Of a DNA stretch of 64,000 nucleotides, positions 34,138 to 41,269 are shown piece by piece. The position numbers and the translations under genes are program-made. Source of the stretch: Bacteroidaceae bacterium (lineage in GTDB: Bacteria; Bacteroidota; Bacteroidia; Bacteroidales; Bacteroidaceae); contig JAFRQD010000063.1 of the NCBI GenBank assembly GCA_017428785.1, positions 1 to 64,000 on the forward strand, in the 5' to 3' direction. Numbering within the stretch: the first letter of the stretch is position 1; each line of letters opens with the position of its first letter. The notes under the pieces are model-generated. The model was not told where the DNA came from. It saw nothing but the letters and a program-made list of their open reading frames with translations, and searched no databases.

Positions 34138-34306
34138 TATGCGTGTGCATCGCTATTTACAACGAGAACAGAAGAGCCACTATAGCTCGCCTGTCACATA
34201 TTATTTCTGTGCTTGTTATACCAATTAGAGTTTCCGACGCTCTTGGCTATGCGCGAAATAATAGCAAATGCTTTCTGTTAGTTCGGATTTCTCCCCGAAC
34301 ATGCTG

Positions 34307-34314
34307 CAAAGTTA
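34307..34314 (-). promoter_or_regulatory. -7 box for the methyltransferase gene
   Basis: CAAAGTTA on the plus strand reads TAACTTTG on the minus strand, about 300 bp before the start codon. Confidence 0.55.
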
Positions 34315-34444
34315 GCGTTTATTTTTGAGACGGCAAAGAAGAAGCGAGAAAAATTATCACAGCCAGGAGCCATTTTTTTGTTACATGTTAATTTCCTGGT
34401 ATATACAAGGGAACCAAGAATAGCACGAGGGGAATGAAAAAACG

Positions 34445-34532
34445 CCGCGTGCGGCGATGGCAAATTCCGCGTGCGGCGATGGGCAATTCCGCGTGCGGCG
34501 ATGGGCAATTCCGCGTGCGGCGTTTGAAGGCC
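34445..34532. repeat. 22-bp tandem array D (4 units)
   Basis: Units at 34445, 34467, 34489 and 34511 are almost identical (CCGCGTGCGGCGATGG core, then GCAATT). It is the least degenerate 22-bp array in the window and lies about 190 bp upstream of the first ketosynthase promoter. Confidence 0.88.
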
Positions 34533-34720
34533 TCCCTAAGGAGTGAAATAATCCCCTCATTCCACGCACTTCACCAGCCCTACCTCGTGCATCGCTTCTC
34601 GCCCTCCACTTCACGAATAGGTGGGGAGGCATATCGTGTTCCTTGCCTCTTGTTAGCACATTTTTTTGCAAAAAATTTCATTAAAAAGTGGCTTTTTGTT
34701 TGAAATTCGGCTTAGGTTGC

Positions 34721-34750
34721 TTGTTATCTCAGCAAAAAATCGTAGCTTTG
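34721..34750 (+). promoter_or_regulatory. Promoter of the first ketosynthase
   Basis: TTG at 34721-34723, 19 nt, TAGCTTTG at 34743-34750. The preceding 40 bp (CTTTTTGTTTGAAAT) resemble those of the promoter at 36344. Confidence 0.82.
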
Positions 34751-34772
34751 CATAATAATATCAAATGATGAA

Positions 34773-35996
34773 ATGGCAAAGAGAGTCGTCATAACGGGCA
34801 TGGGCATCTGGTCGTGCCTGGGGACAAGTACGGGTGAGGTATGCGAATCGCTTCGCCAGGGCAAGTCTGGCATTGTGATGGAAAGCGAGAGGCTGAGCTA
34901 CGGCTATCAGTCTGGTCTGACGGGAATTGTGAAGACTCCCGTGCTGAAGGGATTGCTTGACCGTCATCTCCGGCGTGGCTTTTCCGAGGAAGCGGAGTAT
35001 GCCTACATGGCGAGCCTCGAGGCGTTCCGTATGGCTGGCATTGACGATGCTTACCTCACAGCGAATGAGGTGGGTTGCATCTTCGGCAACGACTCGTCGG
35101 CAAAACCTGTCATCGAGGCGGCGAAGATTATGGAGGAGAAACGCGACTCCGAGTTGCTCGGGCAGAACTACATCTTCCAGTCCATGAACTCCACCGTGAA
35201 CATGAACCTCAGCACCGCCTTCCATCTGAAGGGTGTCAACTTCACCATCAGTGCGGCCTGCGCTAGTGGCAGCCACTCCATCGGCATTGCCTACATGCTC
35301 GTCAAGCAGGGGCTGCAGGACATGGTGCTCTGCGGCGGCGCTCAAGAAACGAACTACTACAGCATGGCCTCGTTTGATGCCATCGGAGCCTTCTCCAAGC
35401 GCATGGACGAGCCTACGAAAGCCAGCCGTCCCTTCGACCGCGACCGCGACGGGCTTGTGCCAAGCGGAGGAGCTGCGGCACTGGTGCTTGAGGACTATGA
35501 GCACGCTCTGGCTCGAGGAGCGAACATTCTGGCAGAAGTGAAGGGCTACGGCTTCTCGTCCAACGGAACTGCCATCATCAGTCAGCCCAGCGACGAAGGC
35601 TGCGTCATTGCCATGATGCGGGCCATGAAAGATGCAGGAGTGGACGCCTCAGACATCGATTACATCAACGCTCATGCCACTTCTACCCTGCAGGGCGACA
35701 AGTACGAAGCCATTGCGCTCGACCGTCTCTTTCACGGAAAGCACGCCCTCATCAGCAGTACAAAAGGCATGACGGGGCACGAGTGTTGGATGGCAGGAGC
35801 CAGCGAGATGGTTTATTCCCTCATCATGATGCAAAACAACTTTGTGGCACCCAACATCAACTTCGAGAACCCCGACGAATTCTCTGAGAAGCTCAACATT
35901 GCCAAAGTCACCACAGAAGCGGAAATCCAGACAGTCCTGAGCAATTCCTTCGGCTTCGGCGGCACAAACAGCGCTTTGATAATCAGCAAATTGTAA
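34773..35996 (+). CDS. Beta-ketoacyl-ACP synthase 1 of the polyene-like cluster
   Basis: A 407-residue FabF-type ketosynthase that condenses malonyl-ACP with an acyl- or aryl-acyl-ACP. The catalytic Cys is C163 (SAACASG), with H301 (NAHATST) and H336 (MTGHECWMAG); the C-terminal NSFGFGGTNSALI is intact. Length is typical. It stands in its own transcription unit, 430 bp before the rest of the cluster, with a promoter like theirs. In aryl polyene clusters such an enzyme extends the chain; the role here is inferred from neighbours. Confidence 0.88.
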   Translation: MAKRVVITGMGIWSCLGTSTGEVCESLRQGKSGIVMESERLSYGYQSGLTGIVKTPVLKGLLDRHLRRGFSEEAEYAYMASLEAFRMAGIDDAYLTANEVGCIFGNDSSAKPVIEAAKIMEEKRDSELLGQNYIFQSMNSTVNMNLSTAFHLKGVNFTISAACASGSHSIGIAYMLVKQGLQDMVLCGGAQETNYYSMASFDAIGAFSKRMDEPTKASRPFDRDRDGLVPSGGAAALVLEDYEHALARGANILAEVKGYGFSSNGTAIISQPSDEGCVIAMMRAMKDAGVDASDIDYINAHATSTLQGDKYEAIALDRLFHGKHALISSTKGMTGHECWMAGASEMVYSLIMMQNNFVAPNINFENPDEFSEKLNIAKVTTEAEIQTVLSNSFGFGGTNSALIISKL

Positions 35997-36068
35997 AGCC
36001 GATTAACAGATTCTGGCATCCGTCAGCCTTGACCTTTTTCCTCCCAACTTGGGAACGACTCTCAACAT

Positions 36069-36178
36069 ACATGCGTCGATGTCAAATAATCCACGTGTGA
36101 ATTTCAAACTATCCACGCGAGGATTTTCAACTATCCACGTGTGGATTTCAAACTATCCACACGAGGATGGAGTTAAAG
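36069..36178. repeat. 22-bp tandem array E (about 5 units)
   Basis: Units at 36069 (degenerate), 36091, 36113, 36135 and 36157 carry a CCACGTGTGG-type palindromic core and a TTTCAAACTAT spacer. It lies in the 429-bp gap between the first ketosynthase and the next gene, about 165 bp upstream of that gene's promoter. The rest of the gap is otherwise unremarkable. Confidence 0.85.
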
Positions 36179-36343
36179 CCTCTCGAAAGTAAGGTATTTC
36201 CTCAGCTAAGAGGGTTGCCCACCTTTGGTTGCAAAGGTTGTCGGGAATGTTATGCTCAGCTCTAAGCAAAATAAAACAAATCATTTGCCATGTGAAAACT
36301 TAATAAAAATGTCACTTTTTGTTTGAAATATGTACTTCGCCGC

Positions 36344-36373
36344 TTGCTATATCGAAAATAATTTGTAGATTTG
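36344..36373 (+). promoter_or_regulatory. Promoter of the second cluster operon
   Basis: TTG at 36344-36346, 19 nt, TAGATTTG at 36366-36373. The upstream CTTTTTGTTTGAAAT stretch matches the promoter at 34721, suggesting shared control. Confidence 0.82.
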
Positions 36374-36425
36374 CATTTAAAACGCAAGACAAAGAACTAA
36401 TGTTAAAACCTTAATGCCAACTATT

Positions 36426-36959
36426 ATGAAAAAAGTATTTTTAGCCTTGATGGCAATGATGTTCAGTGTTGCAACCTTTGCCGGCAACCCCTTGAAGGTC
36501 GTAAGCAGTAGCGTGGCGTTAAAGAGTTTCATGAAGGAACAGGCCACTGCCAATCTGGTGATCGACTGGAAGAATGCCAAATTTGACAACAAGAAGTCGG
36601 CAGCCTCTGAGTTCAATAAAGACGACGACTATGCCTTCATCCAGAAAGACTGCGCCGAGAAGTTCATCGAAGGCTTCAACGCCAAGTCGAAAGGCATCAA
36701 ACTGGAGCAAGGAAAGAAAGATGCCGACTATAAGTTTGTTATTACTGTGACCAACCTGGACACTTTCATCAATGTGATGGGCTGGGGAGCTCCTACAGAA
36801 GCCAAGATGTGGGGCAACCTGAAAATCACTAACGCCAAGGGCGAAACCATTGCCGACATAAACATCGACGAGGCAGAGGACGGCACCGATCATGTTCGAC
36901 GCGAGGCCTTTGGAAAGACCTTCATGCTCTTGGGAATAAGGGCTGCCAAACTGAAATAA
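36426..36959 (+). CDS. Exported protein of unknown function
   Basis: A 177-residue protein with a signal peptide (KKVFLALMAMMFSVATFAG) and a mature part of mixed strands and helices without cysteines. I do not recognise the family. It is the first gene of the second cluster operon, 17 bp before the methyltransferase, so it may act in the periplasm on the cluster product or its transport. The ATG at 36426 begins the signal peptide; one at 36414 would add four residues. Confidence 0.75.
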   Translation: MKKVFLALMAMMFSVATFAGNPLKVVSSSVALKSFMKEQATANLVIDWKNAKFDNKKSAASEFNKDDDYAFIQKDCAEKFIEGFNAKSKGIKLEQGKKDADYKFVITVTNLDTFINVMGWGAPTEAKMWGNLKITNAKGETIADINIDEAEDGTDHVRREAFGKTFMLLGIRAAKLK

Positions 36960-36976
36960 CCTCGTTTTTTTCTGAC

Positions 36977-38080
36977 ATGAATCTGTCGCCTTCTTTAAAA
37001 AGATACACTTCCGAGCAACTCTCTGCCCGTGAGGCACAAAGGCAGGCCGAATTCATCGCTTGGGGGCCTATCGTGTTCCAAGCCACAAGGCTCATGCTGA
37101 AGTTCGGCATCCTCGAGATGCTGCGAGACAGTGAGAACGGACTGACGGAAGCGGAGGTGGTAGAGAAGACTGGGTTCTCGAGGTATGCCGTGAAGTGTCT
37201 GCTCGAAGCATCGCTCAGCATCGGCACCGTACTCATCGACACAGACTCCGACCGCTACTCCATCTCCAAGACGGGCTGGTTCCTGCTGAACGACCCTGCA
37301 ACAAAGGTGAACATTGACTTCAACCACGATGTGAACTATCAGGGATGGTTCCATCTGGAGGAAGCACTCAAGGAAGGAAAACCCGCAGGACTGAAGACTC
37401 TTGGCGACTGGCCTACACTCTACGAAGGTCTTTCCTCTTTCCCCGAACAGGCAAAAGAGAGTTGGCTCAACTTCGACCACTTCTACAGCGACTCCTCTTT
37501 CCCCGAGGCTCTTCAGATTGTCTTTGCCGAACACTTTGTCCGCTCGCTCTACGATGTGGGCGGCAACACAGGCAAGTGGGCCTTGCAATGCGTAAGGTAT
37601 GATGAGGAAGTGGAAGTGACCATCCTCGACCTTCCTCAGCAGATAAAGATGATGCAGGAGAACATCAAGGGCAAGCCAGGAGCGGAACGCATCAAAGGAT
37701 TCGGCATCGACCTGCTCGACAAAGAGACCGGCTTCCCCAAGAGAGAGGGAGGCCTCGATGCCATCTGGATGTCGCAGTTCCTGGATTGTTTCAGCGAAGA
37801 GGAAATAGTAAGCATCCTGACTCGTGCGAAGGAAGCAATGGACAAGGACACGCGCCTCTTCATCATGGAACTCTTCTGGGATCGTCAACGCTTTGAGCCC
37901 GCTGCATTCTGCCTCACGATGACCAGCCTTTACTTCACCGCAATGGCAAACGGAAACAGCAAGATGTACCACTCCGACGACATGAGAAGGCTCATCGCTC
38001 AGGCAGGACTGGAAATAGAAAGCATCCGCGACGGGCTGGGGCAAGGGCACAGCATTATGGTGTGCAAGATTAAAAATTGA
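36977..38080 (+). CDS. SAM-dependent O-methyltransferase (COMT-like)
   Basis: A 367-residue protein: an N-terminal helical/winged-helix dimerisation region (about 20-105) followed by a Rossmann domain with DVGGNTGKWA (about 194-203) as the SAM site and IWMSQFLDCFSEEE further on. The layout is that of plant-caffeate/hydroxyneurosporene-type O-methyltransferases. In this cluster it may methylate the phenol of an aryl head group; that is inferred. The last codons and the stop lie in an ATTGAAA heptamer array, so the C-terminus has been trimmed or extended by the repeat. Confidence 0.8.
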   Translation: MNLSPSLKRYTSEQLSAREAQRQAEFIAWGPIVFQATRLMLKFGILEMLRDSENGLTEAEVVEKTGFSRYAVKCLLEASLSIGTVLIDTDSDRYSISKTGWFLLNDPATKVNIDFNHDVNYQGWFHLEEALKEGKPAGLKTLGDWPTLYEGLSSFPEQAKESWLNFDHFYSDSSFPEALQIVFAEHFVRSLYDVGGNTGKWALQCVRYDEEVEVTILDLPQQIKMMQENIKGKPGAERIKGFGIDLLDKETGFPKREGGLDAIWMSQFLDCFSEEEIVSILTRAKEAMDKDTRLFIMELFWDRQRFEPAAFCLTMTSLYFTAMANGNSKMYHSDDMRRLIAQAGLEIESIRDGLGQGHSIMVCKIKN

Positions 38081-38108
38081 AAATTGAAAATTAAAAATTG
38101 AAAGATAT
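38067..38108. repeat. Heptanucleotide array at the end of the methyltransferase gene
   Basis: AAAATTG units with period 7; the first contains the stop codon of the preceding gene and the array runs to the next start. Confidence 0.8.
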
Positions 38109-38111
38109 TAG

Positions 38112-38354
38112 ATGAACAGAACTGAAATTGAAGAAAAGGTAAAGGACTTTCTGATTGAAGACCTGGAAATCGACGAAGAAAAGATTTACCCGGAAGCTCG
38201 GCTCAAAGAAGACATGGGCATTGACAGTCTTGACTTAGTCGATATTGTGGTTCTTGTGGACAAGAACTTCGGATTCAAACTTAAGGCAGAAGAGATGGCT
38301 GGTGTGGACACCTATGCCAAGTTCTGCGACTATATCGAAAGCAAAGTAGGCTAA
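38112..38354 (+). CDS. Acyl carrier protein 1
   Basis: An 80-residue acyl carrier protein. The phosphopantetheine attachment Ser is in GIDSLDLVDIV (Ser39 or nearby), within an acidic four-helix pattern. It carries growing chains for the cluster ketosynthases. It starts 32 bp after the methyltransferase and ends 1 bp before the acyltransferase start. Confidence 0.92.
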   Translation: MNRTEIEEKVKDFLIEDLEIDEEKIYPEARLKEDMGIDSLDLVDIVVLVDKNFGFKLKAEEMAGVDTYAKFCDYIESKVG

Positions 38355-38355
38355 G

Positions 38356-39243
38356 ATGGCAGAACAGGACTGGGCAGGGACCACCTACGGCAACGACTGG
38401 ATGCACAAGTGGCTTATCCGTATGCTTCGCATCATCGACATGCGGATATTGTACCTCTTTGTGGCCGTCTTTATCATCCCTGTCTGCTTAGTTCTGAACC
38501 CAAGCAGGGGCATTGCCTACCGCTATTTCCGACATCGCATCGGATATGGCAGACTGAAGTCCGCATGGAAGACATATGTCAATCACTGCCTCTTCGGCCA
38601 AGTTGTTGTGGATAAGTTCGCGATGTATGCCGGCAAGAAATTCAAGGTGGAGATAGAGAACTACCATGAGTTCCTCGACCGTGCAGACAGGAAGGAAGGC
38701 TTCGTGCAGCTGAGCGCTCACATCGGCAACTACGAGATTGCTGGCTACACACTCGTCTGCGAGAACAAGCGGCTCAATGCCCTTGTCTTTGCCGGCGAGA
38801 AGGCATCCGTTATGAGGAATCGCGGAAAGATGTTCGCAGACACGAATATCAGCATGATTGCCATCAGTCCCGACATGAGCCATCTCTTCGAGATAGACCA
38901 GGCACTGAAGGACGGCGAGATTGTCAGCATGCCTGCCGACCGCATCAACGGCTCGCCAAAGTTCATCGAGCATAATTTCCTTGGAGCAAAAGCGAAGTTC
39001 CCGCTGGGACCTTTCTCCGTTGCCACATTGCGAAGCCTCGATGTGCTTGCTGTAAATGTGATGAAGACCTCGCTCAGGAGCTACAAGATTTTCGTCACTC
39101 CCCTACCCTACAACAAAGAAGCCTCGCGCCAGGAACAGATAAGGCAACTCTCCAGCGCCTATGTGGCAGAGCTTGAGAAGCGAGTTCGGCAGTTCCCCAC
39201 ACAATGGTATAATTACTTCGAATTCTGGAACAAGAATGATTAG
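38356..39243 (+). CDS. LpxL/HtrB-like acyltransferase
   Basis: A 295-residue membrane-associated acyltransferase with an N-terminal helix (ILYLFVAVFIIPVCLVL, about 32-48) and the HX4E catalytic motif in SAHIGNYE (about 117-124), as in lipid A late acyltransferases. In aryl polyene clusters a similar enzyme helps attach the polyene chain to a lipid. The start lies 1 bp after the carrier-protein stop and the 3' end overlaps the next gene by 8 bp, so it is tightly coupled. Confidence 0.85.
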   Translation: MAEQDWAGTTYGNDWMHKWLIRMLRIIDMRILYLFVAVFIIPVCLVLNPSRGIAYRYFRHRIGYGRLKSAWKTYVNHCLFGQVVVDKFAMYAGKKFKVEIENYHEFLDRADRKEGFVQLSAHIGNYEIAGYTLVCENKRLNALVFAGEKASVMRNRGKMFADTNISMIAISPDMSHLFEIDQALKDGEIVSMPADRINGSPKFIEHNFLGAKAKFPLGPFSVATLRSLDVLAVNVMKTSLRSYKIFVTPLPYNKEASRQEQIRQLSSAYVAELEKRVRQFPTQWYNYFEFWNKND

Positions 39244-40927
39244 CGTAATTGCCACAAATATAACTTCGCCTCTTGGCTTCACCACAGAGGAGAACTATCA
39301 GGCAGTCTTGTCTGGCTGCTCTGCCCTGAAGCGCTATGAGGGTTTGTGGGGATTGCCAGAGCCATTCGCCGCGTCTCTCTTTACTGAGGAGCAGAAAGCC
39401 GCGCTTGCCATTGAAGGGTACACTTTCTTCGAAGCGCTTGCCATTCGCTCCATCCGCAAGGCCCTCACATACACCTCACTTGGCAATGATATATCGAGAA
39501 TCGTCCTCATATTGAGTACTACGAAAGGCAACATTGAGGCTCTGGGAGAGGCATGTTACTACCCTTCCGAGGCGGCACAGAGAATTGCCGAGGCCATCGG
39601 GCTGACCACAAAGCCCATCGTCGTTTGCAATGCCTGCGTCTCTGGCCTCTCTGCCCAACTTCTTGCAGACCGTTTGCTTTCGGAGGGCATTTATGACTAC
39701 GCCATCGTTGTGGGTGCTGAGGTGCAGAGCAAGTTCATCGTGTCGGGCTTCCAGTGCCTCAAGGCTGTCTCGGAAGAGCCTTGCCGTCCTTTCGACATAG
39801 AGCGGAACGGACTTAATCCAGGCGAAGCAGCTGCCACGATTGTCTTTGCGAGGGATGCCAACAAGGAACGCTGGAGTTACAGCCAAATGATTGGCAAGAA
39901 GGAGCATTGGTGCCTCATCTCCGGTGCCTCATGCAACGATGCCTACCACAACGTATCCCCTTCGCCGCAAGGTGACGGACTGACAAGCGCCATCAATGCC
40001 GTGATGAAAGGCCGAGACAAGTCGCAGCTCGCTACCATCTGCGCTCACGGCACTGCCACCCTCTACAACGACCAAATGGAGTCTGTCGCCATTCAAAGAG
40101 CAGGACTTTCAGACATCCCTCTCTCTGCCCTCAAAGGTTACTACGGACACACGATGGGAGCGGCTGGTGTGCTCGAAACCATCCTGACCATGATAGCCAC
40201 GGGCGACGGCATAATCCTCCCGTCGAAAGGTTTCACAGAGTCTGGAGTAAGCGGTAATGTCAACATCATCGACGAGCAAAAGAAGACCGACAAGCGTGCT
40301 TTCCTGAAGATTATGTCTGGCTTCGGAGGCTGCAATGTCGCGGCGATGTACGAGAGGACAACGGACAACGGACAAGCTTTAGCTCGACGAAGTCAACAGT
40401 CAACAGACAATGTGAAGCTCGTAAAAGCCCATACCATCAGACTTTCCTCGGAGGACGGGAAGACTTTGACAGATATCTACAAGCAGCAGATTGGGGATTA
40501 TCCAAAGTTCTACAAGATGGATCTGCTGACACGGCTGGCCTTCGTGGCAACCGAAAAGACCCTCTCTAACTCTCCCTTAAAGGGAGAGGACAAGATGCCT
40601 GCTCTCATCCTCTTCAACCACTCGTCGTCTATTGTTGCCGACCGCCAGTTCCTCGACACGATTAAAGATGCAGAGGACTTCTTCCCGAGCCCTTCCCTCT
40701 TCGTTTACACCTTGCCCAACATCACGACGGGCGAGATTGCAATCCGTCATCACCTACAAGGTGAGACATCATTCTATATCCTTCCTGACAAAGACGAGGC
40801 ATTGATGCAGCAGATTCTGGAAGCTTCTCTGGCCGGTACAGACACGACGACTGCCATCTGCGGATGGGTCGATGCAGAGAGCGAGACCTGCTACGAATGC
40901 GAACTATCAGTGTATAACATTATATGA
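39236..40927 (+). CDS. Beta-ketoacyl synthase 2 with extra C-terminal KS-like domain
   Basis: A 563-residue protein. Residues 1-372 form a ketosynthase with C134 (CNACVSG), H271 (CAHGTAT) and H305 (YYGHTMGAAG). Residues about 400-563 form a second domain resembling the stand-alone N-terminal ketoacyl-synthase-like family (pattern SPSLFVYTLPNITTGEIAI), without catalytic residues. The linker (about 373-395) is encoded by ACAACGG heptamers, and residues about 444-451 by a small palindrome. The ATG at 39236 overlaps the acyltransferase stop. The second domain may act as a chain-length or pairing factor; that is a guess. Confidence 0.82.
   Translation: MISVIATNITSPLGFTTEENYQAVLSGCSALKRYEGLWGLPEPFAASLFTEEQKAALAIEGYTFFEALAIRSIRKALTYTSLGNDISRIVLILSTTKGNIEALGEACYYPSEAAQRIAEAIGLTTKPIVVCNACVSGLSAQLLADRLLSEGIYDYAIVVGAEVQSKFIVSGFQCLKAVSEEPCRPFDIERNGLNPGEAAATIVFARDANKERWSYSQMIGKKEHWCLISGASCNDAYHNVSPSPQGDGLTSAINAVMKGRDKSQLATICAHGTATLYNDQMESVAIQRAGLSDIPLSALKGYYGHTMGAAGVLETILTMIATGDGIILPSKGFTESGVSGNVNIIDEQKKTDKRAFLKIMSGFGGCNVAAMYERTTDNGQALARRSQQSTDNVKLVKAHTIRLSSEDGKTLTDIYKQQIGDYPKFYKMDLLTRLAFVATEKTLSNSPLKGEDKMPALILFNHSSSIVADRQFLDTIKDAEDFFPSPSLFVYTLPNITTGEIAIRHHLQGETSFYILPDKDEALMQQILEASLAGTDTTTAICGWVDAESETCYECELSVYNII
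40354..40415. repeat. Heptanucleotide arrays in the ketosynthase 2 linker
   Basis: ACAACGG units, a short unrelated stretch, then TCAACAG units, all read in frame between the two domains. Confidence 0.75.
40570..40588. repeat. Solo palindrome inside ketosynthase 2
   Basis: CTCTCCCTTAAAGGGAGAG, read in frame as SNSPLKGED in the C-terminal domain. Confidence 0.75.
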
Positions 40928-40934
40928 CATAAGT

Positions 40935-41195
40935 ATGGAACAGTTAATCAACGACCTGAAACTACAGATCAAGGAAGCCCTCAACCTGGAGGAGCTCTCG
41001 ATGGAGGAGTTCGACGAGAACGCGCCGCTCTTCGGCGAGGATGGCATCGGGCTCGACTCTATTGATGTGCTCGAGATTATCGTACTGCTCGAGAAGAATT
41101 ACGGCATACGCCTGGCCAACCCGAAAGAAGGGCGAGCCATCTTCCAAAGCGTGAAGACGATTGCAGAGTACGTTCAGGCAAACAGGAAGAAGTAA
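40935..41195 (+). CDS. Acyl carrier protein 2
   Basis: An 86-residue carrier protein with the Ser in GLDSIDVLEIIVLLE and the usual acidic helix II. The ATG at 40935 lies 7 bp after the ketosynthase stop; upstream in-frame codons belong to that gene. Three different carrier proteins in one cluster suggest separate roles for starter, extender and chain, as described for E. coli aryl polyenes. Confidence 0.92.
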   Translation: MEQLINDLKLQIKEALNLEELSMEEFDENAPLFGEDGIGLDSIDVLEIIVLLEKNYGIRLANPKEGRAIFQSVKTIAEYVQANRKK

Positions 41196-41208
41196 GTGCC
41201 CCTCTCCA

Positions 41209-41225
41209 CCCCTCCAAAGGAGGGG
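41209..41225. repeat. Solo palindrome between carrier protein 2 and ketosynthase 3
   Basis: CCCCTCCAAAGGAGGGG; intergenic member of the GC palindrome family, immediately followed by a heptamer array (41231-41268). Confidence 0.8.
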
Positions 41226-41230
41226 AGAAC

Positions 41231-41268
41231 AAATGGTAAATAGTAAATCGTCAAATCGCAAATAATTT
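41231..41268. repeat. Heptanucleotide array before ketosynthase 3
   Basis: GGTAAAT/AGTAAAT/CGTCAAA units, period 7-8, ending at the start codon. Confidence 0.7.
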
Positions 41269-41269
41269 G

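Noticed and set aside
34445-34532. Plasmid-like replication origin from iteron-length repeats
   Set aside because: There is no replication initiator gene, the same arrays occur at five chromosomal places, and the neighbours are housekeeping genes.
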